A DNA stretch of 23,429 nt from Funneliformis mosseae (Eukaryota; Glomeromycota; Glomeromycetes; Glomerales; Glomeraceae). The stretch covers positions 1-23,429 of the forward strand of contig CAJVPP010001028.1 in the NCBI GenBank assembly GCA_910592005.1, given 5' to 3'. The translations under genes were made by a program, and so were the position numbers. Each line of letters starts with the position of its first letter. Position 1 is the first letter of the stretch. Under the pieces are notes generated by a model. The model worked only from the letters and a program-made list of their open reading frames with translations, was not told where the DNA came from and did not search any database. Shown here piece after piece: positions 1-9,798 of this stretch.

Positions 1-160
1 CGTCATATTACGCATCGTAAACCTTCGAAAGTTTATATATCGTAAACGTTCGAAATATTACACATCGTAAAAATATCAAAGTACTACGATACGTAAGTTT
101 TTCGACGGGCTCGTAACCTTACGTAAGATTACGAAGCGTAGAGTTTATGTAATACTTCGC
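1..160. repeat. CpG-rich 25-bp tandem repeat at window edge
   Basis: Units starting ATCGTAAA recur at positions 14, 39 and 64, with a diverged ATACGTAA unit at 89, so the period is 25 bp over at least four units. The sequence continues as TTACGTAA and TTACGAAG words to about 160. I count about 17 CpG dinucleotides here, while CpG is scarce in the rest of the window. Small palindromes (TTCGAA, AACGTT, TACGTA) sit inside the units. The array probably starts upstream of the window. No coding potential is seen. Confidence 0.75.
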
Positions 161-590
161 ATTATTAAATTTACTGATGTAATCAAAATATTTTACTTCA
201 TTAAAATTTACCTCTGATTCAAGATTTCAAGGTTTATAGATTTCAGATCAATTTATAAAAATAAATTATATAAGTTATATAATTTAAAAATTTGGCTTAT
301 TCCTACCCTAATCTAAGATTCATGAATCTGAATTATTCTACAAATATAAGTTAGTTTTAATTTTTTTTTATGATTATTAAAAAAAACCAATTAAAATATT
401 TTACTTCACTAAAACTTACCTCTAATCTAAGATTTCAAGGTTTATAGATTTGGATCAATCTATAAAAGTAAATTATATTAGTTTTATTTTAAAAATTAAA
501 AAATATATTAAAAATATTCATTAGAACTTACCTCTAATCTAATTTTAACCCTAGGTTTCAAGAATCTGAACTAAAAATGGTACCTCAATT

Positions 591-693
591 AGTTGCAACA
601 GGTGACAAATAAGCATCACAATGTTGTAACAAATTGCAACATTATTAAATTTAAGTTGTAACAGGTAACAAATAAGTGTTACAATGTTGTAAC
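591..693. repeat. Direct duplication of a 40-bp motif inside a palindromic unit
   Basis: Two 40-bp copies at 591-630 and 654-693 read AGTTGYAACAGGTRACAAAT... and end CACAATGTTGTAAC or TACAATGTTGTAAC. They differ at about five positions, all transitions. A 23-bp spacer contains another TTGCAAC. Each copy has hairpin potential (GTAAC...GTTAC). The block interrupts the palindromic unit that starts at 521 and ends at 735, so it arrived later. It shares the word GCAACAGGT with the MITE-like element at 876-1024 and may belong to a related family. Confidence 0.6.
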
Positions 694-875
694 GCCATCT
701 TTAATCTGAACTTTTTACAAAGGTAAGTTTAGTATTAGTTTTTTTTTATGATTATAAAAAAAAATAAAACTAAACAAATATTTCACTTTATCAAAACTTA
801 CTTCTATTCTAAAATTCTAAGATTTATAGATTTTGAGATTAGTTATTAGTTTATAAAGTAAGTTATATTAGTTTT

Positions 876-1024
876 ACTATACCATTTTGAAAATAAGCAA
901 CAGGTAATATATATATGTTTATTATTAATATATGACAAATAATATAATAAAATATATGTAACAAATAAAATAATTATCATAAAAAAAGCGTATTACAGAT
1001 TACTTATTTTCAGAATAGTACAAT
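876..1024. mobile_element. MITE-like element, 149 bp, with terminal inverted repeats
   Basis: The ends form an inverted repeat. Positions 880-900 (TACCATTTTGAAAATAAGC and two more bases) match the reverse complement of 1000-1020 at 18 of 21 positions, and all three mismatches are transitions. Extending outward to 876 and 1024 gives 20 of 25. The interior is AT-rich and non-coding. It lies just after the right end of one palindromic unit and before the next. No convincing target duplication is visible, so the superfamily is unknown. It is probably a non-autonomous DNA transposon. Confidence 0.65.
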
Positions 1025-1300
1025 ATTTAAAAATTAAAATTGAAAAAAAATACTAAAAATATTTTATTAGAACTTACCTCTAATCTAATTTTAATCCTAG
1101 GCTTCAAAAATCTAGACTGTTCTATAAAAGTAAGTTTAGTGTTATTAATATCTTTTTATAATTAAAAAAAATTATTTAATTTTCTATTAGAACTTACCAT
1201 TGATCTAATTTTAACTCTAGACTTCAAGGATCTGAACCTTCTACAAAGGTAAGTTTAGTATTAGTTCTTTTTTTATGATTATAAAAAAAAAAATAAACTA

Positions 1301-3765
1301 AAATATTCTTAATCTATTAGGAGATTAATTTTTGCTAATCTGAATAATCTATTTTTTGATTAGATATTTGATTGATAGATCAAATCCATTCAGATCACAT
1401 TTCTATTATTGGATAATTTTAATTTCAATAAAGATACTAAATACAAAGTTATCTAATTTACCTATTTTTTATTTTTAAATGTAAATATATTTCTAGATAG
1501 TCTTTCAAAATTTAAAGGCATATTTTTTCTGTTATTTTACATTATTATGCCAATTTCTTTCCATAAAGATTTTGATAAGATAAAAAATATAGAAATATTT
1601 TGATTATTTTTAAAAAACTAATTAGCAATTGAAAATGATTTAGGAAAATTAAAAAAAAAGTAATTCAAAAGAATACATTTTTTTTATTCTTATAAAGTAA
1701 ATAAATAAGAATTTGTAATTATTATTTATTTATAATTATCATATTTTTTAACCAATATTTCTTTATCTTTAAAAGTTAATGCAACTTCTATTTCATTAAT
1801 ATGTAAAAGCCAATTTGTATGATTTTTTTTAGATATTTGACATTAGAATTAATAGAAAAATAATATGTTATATTTTTGTGAATAAATTCTTTAAATCTCA
1901 CAAAATTTACAACCCAAATATGAATTATATCTTATGATATTTATAACTTTATAAGAGCTAAAATATCATCAGTCTATATAAAATTATATAAATGTAATAT
2001 AAATTCACTTTTGGTATATATATTATAACATGTTATAATATCTAAAAATAAAAATATTATTTTAATAAAAAAATATAGTAAATTATTTACTTTCTAATTC
2101 TTTCATTTCAATAAATAGTCATAAAAATATATTAAAATCCTTTGATTGATTTAGTTTAGAAATTAAAAGGAATTAATAAATTTTCTTTTTTAATTCTAAT
2201 TAAAGGATTCAGATTATTATTTATTAACAGAAATAATCAATAATCTTCAGCTTTTTGTTTAAATATCTGATATCCATTATAAAAGAATGATATAGAAAGT
2301 AGTATAGTAAGGTTGATCAACTGAGTTTAGTATAATTATGTAAAGTGATATACAAAGTTGTATACTTTGTGAAATTACTACTATGTATATATAATAAAAA
2401 CTATTTTAAAATATAACAATTATACGCTAATCAATAATCCATCAATCTACCATAATATAAAAAAAATTTTTTTTAACTTTCATCACGTTTTCTTTCAAGT
2501 AAACATTTTTAAAACTATAGATACTGATTTTATTAATAAAAAAGATGTCATTTATAAAGAGAACCTTGTTTTAGAGATAACTTAAGATTTTATGTAAATA
2601 TTATAATATAAACCAGTTAATAAAAATTCATCATAATATTAATATATAATATATTTAGCTAAGTAGTATATCTTCATTTGATATAAAAAATACTGAAATA
2701 TATCTTACAAAAAATATGACTGTTAAAATAATAATTCACTCACTGACTTCATTTGAGTATCCACTAACTAATAAAGAAAGTGTCACAATAATTATCATGT
2801 TAAAAAATGTGATAAGATAGAAGTGGTATTTGTAGATGTAATTATAAACTTTAAATTTAAATGGTATATTAATATGTAAAATTTTTTCAATAATAATTAA
2901 TATTATAAACTTTTTTAAAGGTTTAATATCCTATGAGCAGATCTTGTAGTTAAAATAACACAACATGTTAGGGAACTTACATATATGATGTAATTATGGA
3001 TTAATATAAAATCAGACCCTTCCCTTAGTGAGATTATGATATTACATAATTATAAATTTTGGCCAATCATCATCACAAGTATTGCACGTGATTAGGATTA
3101 ATAGTGATCATACTGAAAAGATATGTAAAAATATATATAAGTGATATGAAATCAACCTTTAAGGTTATTTTATTTTATTAATACAGTATAAACAAAGTTA
3201 GTTAGCATTTATACTATATACATACTAAGTATCTTGAATTTATTATACATAATCTAGTATATTTTTTCATGAGAACACTGATTATAAAGTTAATTATCAT
3301 TGTAGTACTAATTAATGCATCTTTTGCCTAGTATATATTCTGATATTTGCTTAGTTAGAAATTCTTCGACTTTTTTATACCTAAAAATTTTAGTGTTAAA
3401 TTATTTAATAAAATAAGTGCATAGTTTACCTTGCTTTTTTACTTCATTGCTATTACTGAGTGTTTATTATCTTTTATTTCTAGAATGATTTAATAAAATA
3501 ATAAATTTGAGTAATATAACCTAAATAGTTTAAAATCATATCATTTTTTAGCAACTGTACATATGTGAATCATTGTTAAAATTTGATCATATAACTATAT
3601 TATGTCTATAATGATCTGATCGTATTTTTTATTACCATGATTTTCTTGTCTAAACTTCCTTAACATATAGGTATTCTAATTATACCAAAATATAATAAGT
3701 TTTACATTTATAAAATTCTCACAAATCAATACTAGAGATTTTATAATACTTTCAGATATTATTAT
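1301..3765. other. AT-rich gene-free stretch
   Basis: No open frame or recognisable protein fragment stands out on either strand. Small items only: a hairpin with ACAAAG/CTTTGT arms at 2352-2370, a run of A then T at 2459-2474, and a patch near 3060-3115 with GGCCAATCA and CACGTGATTAGG words in partly inverted arrangement that may be the end of an old inverted-repeat element. The minus strand at 1490-1920 has a few short readable runs but too many stops to name anything. Confidence 0.6.
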
Positions 3766-3811
3766 ATGGTGAATATAAGAAATCCTATATATCTAAAAAT
3801 AAGTTTATTTA

Positions 3812-3845
3812 CACTTCCCTAATATGGGTCATGGGAATTTTTTAA
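3812..3845 (+). repeat. Left terminal inverted repeat of the Tc1 element
   Basis: Starts CACTTCCCTAATATGGGTCA directly after the TA at 3810-3811 and pairs with 5158-5191. A T-run follows the conserved core. Confidence 0.88.
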
Positions 3846-4007
3846 AATTATAAATGATCAATAATAATATTAATTTTTTTGCGTATTATGTATAAACTGA
3901 TTGGCATAAATAAAGTGATACAAATTTTTTTTTATTTTTTTCAGGGAAACATCATCTATTTTTTAAAATAAAGAGTTTTTTTTTCCTTCCTTTTTTATTT
4001 ATTATAA

Positions 4008-5034
4008 ATGAAAATTGACGAGAACTAACAGATGAAGAAAGGAATCAAATTATCAGTACTTGGAAGTGTAGTGTACCAGTTTCTATTATTATAAAAACTC
4101 TAAAATTTGAAAAAAGTACTGTCTATAAGATTATTAAGTTTATAAAGAAACCGGTGCAATAAAACCTCCTCCACAACCTGGACTACAACCTAAACTAACT
4201 AAAAGGGATACACGTCATCTTATTCATTTATTAAAAAAGATAGAAAGTCTTCTTTAAATGTTTTAACCAATAAATTTATCGAATCAACTTCTACGAATAT
4301 TTCCTCGTGTACTATACAATGATATCTTCATGAGAAGGGATTTTATGATTGGGTTGGTAAAAGAAAACCTTTTATAAATAAAAGGAATCATAAAATACGT
4401 TTGGACTAAACACAAGAGTGATTTAACTGAAACAAAGAATGGAAGTTTATTATTTGGAGTGATGAATCACAGTTTGAAGTATTTAGAGGGAATGATTGTG
4501 ATTATGTTTTGAGGAAACCAAAAGAAAAATATGATGTTGATTGTTTAGTTTTAACATTTAAATCAGGTTGTAAGGGTATAATGGTTTGGGGATGTTTTAG
4601 TCAATTTGGATTGGATCCTTTAGTCTGTGTTCATGGTAGACAAAATGCAAATGATTATATTTAATATCTTAAATAACCATTTGTTACCTTATTTAGAAGG
4701 AATGGATAATCAAAATAATTATATATTTCAACAAGATAATGCTTTAATTCATCAAGCAACTACAACTTTACAATGGATTTCACAAAATAATATTGATCAA
4801 CTTTTTTAGCCTGCACAGAGTCCTGATCTCAATCCTATTGAAAATATTTAGGATGAATTAAAATATTATATTCATAAGCATGTCCTTTTGCCAAAAAATG
4901 AGACAGAATTATTTGATTTGTTGCAGAAGGAATGGATTAAATTAGATGTTACAATTTATCAAAATATGGTTGAAAGTATGGGCTGACATGTTCAAGCTGT
5001 AGTTAAAGCCAAAGGATATCTTACACGAAATTAA
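4008..5034 (+). pseudogene. Tc1/mariner DD34E transposase, inactivated
   Basis: Cuts and pastes Tc1-type elements at TA sites. Reading order: an N-terminal helix-turn-helix region (ELTDEERNQI...STVYKIIKFIKK, 4020-4150), a second DNA-binding part with PPPQPGLQPKLTKRDTRHL (4160-4225), then the catalytic core. First Asp in WSDESQFEVF (4455-4484), second Asp in FQQDNALIHQA (Asp at 4735), Glu in SPDLNPIEN (Glu at 4840). The last two are separated by 34 residues, as in DD34E enzymes. A GYLTRN-like end precedes TAA at 5032. Broken by several frameshifts, including a likely one-base T insertion near 4662, and by stops: TAG at 4807 and in IENI*DEL, both where Trp is expected, and TGA in MG*HVQ. All three catalytic residues survive. 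The true start codon is uncertain. Confidence 0.9.
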
Positions 5035-5157
5035 TTAGTGTCAATAAATTTAATTGATATAATTTTCAAATAAAAAAAATTGGGTGTTGATCAATATATA
5101 ACTTTTTGAAAAATTTAGAATTAAAAATCTATAAAAAATTAATATATTTAATATTAT

Positions 5158-5191
5158 TAAAAATTTTCCCATGACCCATGTCAGGGGAGTA
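5158..5191 (-). repeat. Right terminal inverted repeat of the Tc1 element
   Basis: Read on the minus strand it starts TACTCCCCTGACATGGGTCA and pairs with 3812-3845. The flanking TA is at 5192-5193. Confidence 0.88.
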
Positions 5192-6600
5192 TACAGAATG
5201 TACTGATACGTAAAAAGAGATTCAGCATAAATCTTAAGAAGAAATTGAAAGTAAAATTCAAAAATATCTGGCAACAATAATTCTAATTCAAGGTTTTTTA
5301 CAAACTAATTATGCACGACTCAGCCCATCTCAAATCTCAAGGTCTGTTTAAGCCACTCAGATCTTTCAACAACCAATAGAAGAGATAATCATAGCTAATA
5401 CTAATCTACTTCTCAATGCAGCTGCACAGAAAAAAGTCTTAGAAATTATTAATGCAACTAATATAAAGTTTGTAGAACTTCAATAAATCTATAATTCTAC
5501 TAATGACCTGAAAATTCAGAATAACTTAGCGAAACACATAGCAAATCTTAAGGAAATTTACATAATGAGGATAATAAGATTAAAATTAAAGCGTCAAGTA
5601 AGCTATCAATGTAAAAGCAGAAAAAAAAGTAAAGCTTCTATAAGAATATCAAGAAGTAATATAATACGAATTACTTGGTCATCTAACCCTTTTTGATTCA
5701 ATATCCCAATTTGCATGAATATATATACAAATGTATCAAGTTCAGAGCTGCAGATAAAAAAAGAAAAAAAGAAGTTATTAAAATTAGGACCATTTGTCAT
5801 CTCCAAGAAGAACTCAATTCAAAATATAATAAATATCTTTCTCATATCACTCTCAGTAATTACCTTCTGCCATCTCGATTAAATTCTATACTGCAAAGGC
5901 TTATCACTATCCAGCTAATATTATTATTGCCTCCATTTTGAAATAAAAAAATCTGATGAACACTATTGTCTTGCATCTGTAAAAGAAGCAAAACAATTTG
6001 TAGCTTTATTTCTGACCCATTCTGTTATCATTTTCAGAATAATAAAGCCAAGATTCCTTTTGGTATCCTCGTAATCGGAAGAACTTTTTAGACTATGCAG
6101 AGTTTTCGAGAACTAGTTACATTACTTGATTACAATTTTTCAATTGAAATGCAGCAAAAGCTTATTCTATCAGTCTCTTGCTCATTAACCCAAACAATAC
6201 AAATGATATTTTTTGTAATAGCCAACTTTCGATTTTCATACATCTACAATACTAAGTTAGTACAAGTTTAATCTCTCATATGAGTGACCTGACTTTGCTA
6301 ACAAAAAATAGTCATTTTGATGAGATACTAAAAGTCAATGGTCAGATCAAACCCATTTGAATTCTTTTAGTTGATGGAGGCTTAGATGAAAATTCCTGTC
6401 ATATAAAAAACATTCTTCAATATTGTAGAATGTTCCCTGCTCTTGATCTTGATTACCTTTTTGTTTAAATGTATGCATCTAGTCATTCAGCATATAACCT
6501 GATTAATCGTAGTATGGCAATGCTCTCTCAAAAACTAGTTAGTATTCCTTAATTTGTCAGAATCTGCAGGCAAATTTGCCTGCATAATTTCTGAATTTCA

Positions 6601-6933
6601 CGTCTCATTTATTTTTTTTAGATTTCTTAAATAATTTGATAAATTTTTTATTTTTGTATAACCTACTTTATGAACTTAAGTTTAAATTATTATTTATATT
6701 TTTTTTGATTTTAATATTATTATATTATTAATTAAATTTTATAATTTTTCATTTTTTGAATTTTCAAAAATTTTTTTCAATTTACTTTTGATGATCGTTT
6801 TAAATATTCACCACATTTATATATATGTTAGATTAAAATTATAATATTTGATATATTTTACAACTTTTATTATTATAAAAAAAAAATTTTAGAAACATAA
6901 ATGTAACAGTTATTATTAAGAAAAAATGATTAT
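6601..6933. other. AT-rich spacer
   Basis: Mostly A and T with long T and A runs. No coding sequence or clear repeat unit is visible. It separates the plus-strand DDE relic from the stop codon of the minus-strand piggyBac relic, and may hold the 3' ends of both elements. Confidence 0.6.
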
Positions 6934-7395
6934 TTATTCAATACAAGTATGAAAATCTTTAAAATAATTCGGTTTAGATTTATTATAACATAATGCTATA
7001 CTGCAGCTAGAATATCAAATTTAAGATTGAGGTAGATTTTGTTAAGACAATGAATTATTTTTTCTAAAAAGATATCAGCACCATAAGCATCCATCCCTTT
7101 TATCACTATATTCAGAATAATGATCATTACCAATAAATCTGCATGCTGGTAATCCAAATTTTGAAGTAACCTGAACTTTTTTTTTATTATCTTATATTTC
7201 ATTTCCTTCGTCATTGTGGAATTTTCTTTTCAATAAAATATCTAAAGTATCTTTAATTAGATTTTGAATTAATAATAATCTAAATGCTTTATGGTCATTT
7301 GTAATATTTAATTTTTTGCAAATTAAATATGAATTGATGATCGTGATGTCTAGTAGGTTTATTTTACAACATATTTTAAGCTTTTTTTAATTAGA
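6934..7395 (-). pseudogene. piggyBac-like transposase, C-terminal remnant
   Basis: Read on the minus strand, the relic begins near 7395 with KINLLDITIINSYLICKKL, the helical stretch that follows the catalytic core in piggyBac transposases. Next come NDHKAFRLLLIQNLI and, in another frame, CRFIGNDHYSEYSDKRDG and CLWC (7079-7084 region), then after a frameshift CSIALCYNKSKP and YFKDFHTCIE before TAA at 6934-6936. The order His, Cys-x2-Cys, Cys...Leu-Cys, Phe-x2-Phe-His is that of the cysteine-rich C-terminal DNA-binding domain of this family. The catalytic domain is missing: the relic stops where the plus-strand transposase-helicase element begins, so one was truncated by the other. At least two frameshifts and one Cys loss make it inactive. 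Family call is from motif order, without a search. Confidence 0.68.
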
Positions 7396-7402
7396 AAGAA
7401 CA

Positions 7403-9798
7403 TTATTTCGTGCTGATTATTAGCGTGATAATATTCTTAAACAAGCAAAATGAAAGGTTAAAGAATTGCAAGAGGATTTATATTTTGAGAATACTCACAA
7501 TAAAGGAATTATCAGAGAGGGATTACCTATTGTAGCTGACGGATGGCAAGGATCAAATGAGATAGTATAAGCTTTAGGTGTGAAATTAATAGAATCGCAA
7601 AACTGAATACGTGAAATAAAGAATAATTTAAAAGTAACTAAAAAATGCCTACGTCGATTACTAGATACCATTTATAGACTAAAAATTCAAAAAAAGAATA
7701 AATCTGGCTTTCTAAGGTTTGTTTTGATTTATAAACTTTTATCATTCTTGAACTTGATGTATATTCTAATATAAAAAAATTTTATTCTATTTTTAGTGAA
7801 AAAGAAAATGATGAAAATGATGATAAATCAGAGTCAAAAATTCAAAAACTTGTTCAAAAAGGACGATTAATTTCTACCATTCTTGTTAGTATCAATATCT
7901 TTTTAGAATTAATTTTAAATCAACTATATGTCACTTGTCATGAAATAAATCCTTTAATCACAAAACTAAGATCAGAACTATTAGATTGGGAATTTGCGTC
8001 ATTAAGAAATATATGCTATGTTCTGATAAGTTAGAATATTGTAATGAAAGATCAGAAGATGATTTCTCTAAATGCCTAGCAGGTGCTGGTTTAGTTGGAG
8101 GCATTAATAGAGAAGAATTGCGATCTATGTTAGCATTATTAGAAATTACAAGATAAAATGAACATCAGCAATATTTTGATAAACAAGAAGAATTTTTCTC
8201 AAGTTTATATTAAGTAGCAAACATTAGTGCTGAAGATACTTTGGTGGCAGCATGTGAAAAACTTCAAAGTGATGATCAAGACATATTAGAAGTATAATTC
8301 GATTATGCATAGAGCTATATACGCAAAGCTTCACAGGCTAGTGGAGAAATTATCTTTAATGGAGAATTGAAAGGTTGGCTATATATTTAACAGTTAGTTT
8401 ATGATAATTTATTATATATATATATATATATTTTTCAAAAAAAAAAACATTGAATGTATAAAATGCTATTGTATAATAATAAAGATAATATTTTATTTTA
8501 AATTCAATATCAGGTTTAGGTTATGAGTATTGTCCAGTTCTAGCTTATCATGTAGTTAAAAAAAAAATGTGAATATGAAACTAAAGATAAAAAACATGTT
8601 ACTATTCAAGAGGATAATTATGATAGTAGCTCACAACAGATAGAACATGCTATATTAATTGCCATAATTGAAAAGATTTTAACAATACTAGAAAAATATA
8701 ATATCAAATTAAATGTTGGTGTTGATGGAGACCTTTCTACAAATAAAACTTTGGCTTTGTTAAATGTAGTCAACCAAATATTTGCAGACTTGAAACATAA
8801 AGCAAAAATTGTGCAATCAAAGATAGGTAGGTATTAAAGTATTTAATTTAGAATTATTTATTACATGTAATTAATATAATTATTTATTTAATGTTAATAG
8901 CATCAGATCGTAATTGGAAACATCTTGAACAACCAATTATGAAATATTACACAAGATGTGTTTATGCAGCTTCTGTTAGAGCTAATAATTCAGAAATTTT
9001 AACTCCAACCAACAAGGAATTAGTATAGATGTATACTGAGGGTGTAATTTGTCATTTTCGAGGAAATCATACAAAATGTTGGTCAGAAGTTTGTTAGATT
9101 GTAAATAATCCTGATTTGAACTTACCAACTCCCAATTTAGTTGATACAGATGATAATCAATATATACTACTATTAGAATTTCTTAAAAAAATAACAAAAT
9201 TTAGAAAGAATTAAAGTTTAATAATGATAATACGTATCAGTTATAATGAAGTATTTAATCATTTGAAATTGAATTATACAAAAAAAAAATCGATAATCCT
9301 AAGTCTTTTCAAGCTCATCATACGCTTTTAATTATTTATAATAATAATGGTTTTATAGAGCTCTAACATAAAGTTCATATAGCAGGTAATTTAGCAAGTT
9401 TTTCTGAACAGGATGAAAAAACCTATTTAAAATTTGAAAACAAAAAGAGCAAAAAAGAAAAAGTAATCTAATAACAATTGAAACGCGTAACAAAAAATGG
9501 GTTAAAAAAATTATTAATCAAAAAAAATGATTAGAAAGTTTTGATTTCTCTCAGGTATTATTTATTATAATTTATATAATAGTTATATTTTAATTCTAAA
9601 TCTTTATTAAATTATATAGGATTTGGTTCTATATAATTTGCGGATTCAAAAAGAGCTTATTAAAATAAATTTGAACCATCTTTTGCTCTGTTAGTAGCTG
9701 CATTCAAATTATCATCTCTCAAATGTATAGCTTGTCGATCTTTTCAAAAAAAATATGTCAATGGATTATATGCATTATGTGGTTAGTTAAAAATACAT
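7403..9798 (+). pseudogene. DDE-type transposase part of a transposase-RecQ fusion gene
   Basis: Five exon pieces read in one direction: 7403-7716, 7797-8373, 8514-8826, 8901-9554 and 9620 onward. They are joined by predicted GT-AG introns of 80, 140, 74 and 65 bp. Early text GLPIVADGWQGSNEI (from 7530) and a helical region precede a probable first catalytic Asp in FDYA*SYIRKASQASGE (Asp at 8301) with a following PVLAYHVVK strand. A second candidate is DGD in VGVDGDLSTNKTL (8724-8732), followed by LKHKAKIVQSKI. Then comes a Cys/His module, EGVICHFRGNHTKCW with SEVC (about 9040-9093), and a second one, LKCIACRSFQ...YALCG (9718-9783). This layout resembles Mutator-like or KDZ-like transposases, but I cannot fix the family. 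About ten in-frame stops sit mostly where Gln, Trp or Arg would be expected. Frameshifts occur in A-runs near 8560 and 9283. The 5' end is missing. Confidence 0.66.
8374..8513 (+). other. Predicted intron with TA microsatellite
   Basis: Starts GTTGGC and ends TATCAG. Splicing joins GELK to GLGYEYCPV in frame across a Gly codon. It contains a TA run at about 8408-8432. At 140 bp it is about twice as long as the other introns in this gene, possibly through microsatellite growth. Confidence 0.55.

Larger units (their letters stand above)
201..1300. repeat. Array of short palindromic units (AACTTACC...GGTAAGTT)
   Basis: At least five units begin with CTAAAACTTACC or TTAGAACTTACC (near 201, 407, 521, 791, 1067 and 1187) and end with AAAGGTAAGTTTAG-like sequence (near 465, 720, 860, 1125 and 1245), so each has inverted ends. 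Uninterrupted units are about 75 bp, with a middle reading TCTAATCTAA...CTTCAAGGATCTGAAC. Between several units lies a second palindrome, a T-run, ATGATTAT and an A-run (near 360, 740 and 1268). Units diverge mostly by transitions. Two units carry insertions (576-700 and 876-1024). They resemble very short inverted-repeat elements inserted or amplified next to each other. I do not recognise the family. Confidence 0.7.
3812..5191 (+). mobile_element. Tc1/mariner element, 1380 bp, complete ends, TA duplication
   Basis: TA at 3810-3811 and TA at 5192-5193 flank an element with matching ends. The left end (CACTTCCCTAATATGGGTCA...) and the reverse complement of the right end (TACTCCCCTGACATGGGTCA...) agree at 22 of the first 26 positions, with every mismatch a transition. 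The inner core ATGGGTCATGGGAA is identical and contains a direct repeat of ATGGG. Length and TA target are typical of Tc1 elements. It sits inside the reading frame of an older transposase gene, giving a relative age. Its own transposase is broken, so it is not autonomous. Confidence 0.92.
3766..6600 (+). pseudogene. Decayed DDE-type transposase gene, split by a Tc1 insertion
   Basis: The coding relic lies in two parts, 3766-3811 and 5194-6600. The ATG at 3766 is followed by 15 sense codons up to the Tc1 insertion. Removing the Tc1 element plus one TA copy continues the same frame into 5194 onward, where about 130 codons follow with only a few TAA stops. Further on come frameshifted pieces: CHLQEELNSKY near 5795-5830, then a core with QNNKAKI (6035), LLVDGG (6367-6381) and YNLINRSM (6493-6516). 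In relatives as I recall them, these read QDDKAKI, VDGGPDE and NPVERSM, with Asp, Asp and Glu as the likely catalytic triad of an RNase H fold. Here the first Asp is Asn and the Glu is lost. The family assignment is from memory of similar proteins in fungi and animals. The element is dead. Confidence 0.7.

Noticed and set aside
1490..1920. Minus-strand protein fragment (readable runs such as INEIEVALTFKDKEI)
   Set aside because: Too short and too interrupted to name; no recognisable family motif.
3250..3480. Minus-strand fragment with VEEFLTKQISEYILGKRC-like text
   Set aside because: A single short run bounded by stops, with no second motif to support it.
5050..5277. Minus-strand open frame of 75 codons
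   Set aside because: It overlaps the Tc1 right end and the resumed DDE frame on the plus strand; its text is hydrophobic AT-rich noise.
5606..5806. Minus-strand open frame of 66 codons
   Set aside because: Antisense shadow of the DDE relic, which has recognisable text on the plus strand.
6996..7214. Minus-strand 72-codon open frame starting MTKEMKYK as a separate small gene
   Set aside because: It is only one frame of the piggyBac relic; most recognisable motifs (CRFIGNDHYS, CLWC, CSIALC) lie in other frames joined by frameshifts.
8408..8432. TA repeat as a mobile-element insertion site
   Set aside because: Simple microsatellite inside a predicted intron; no element ends beside it.
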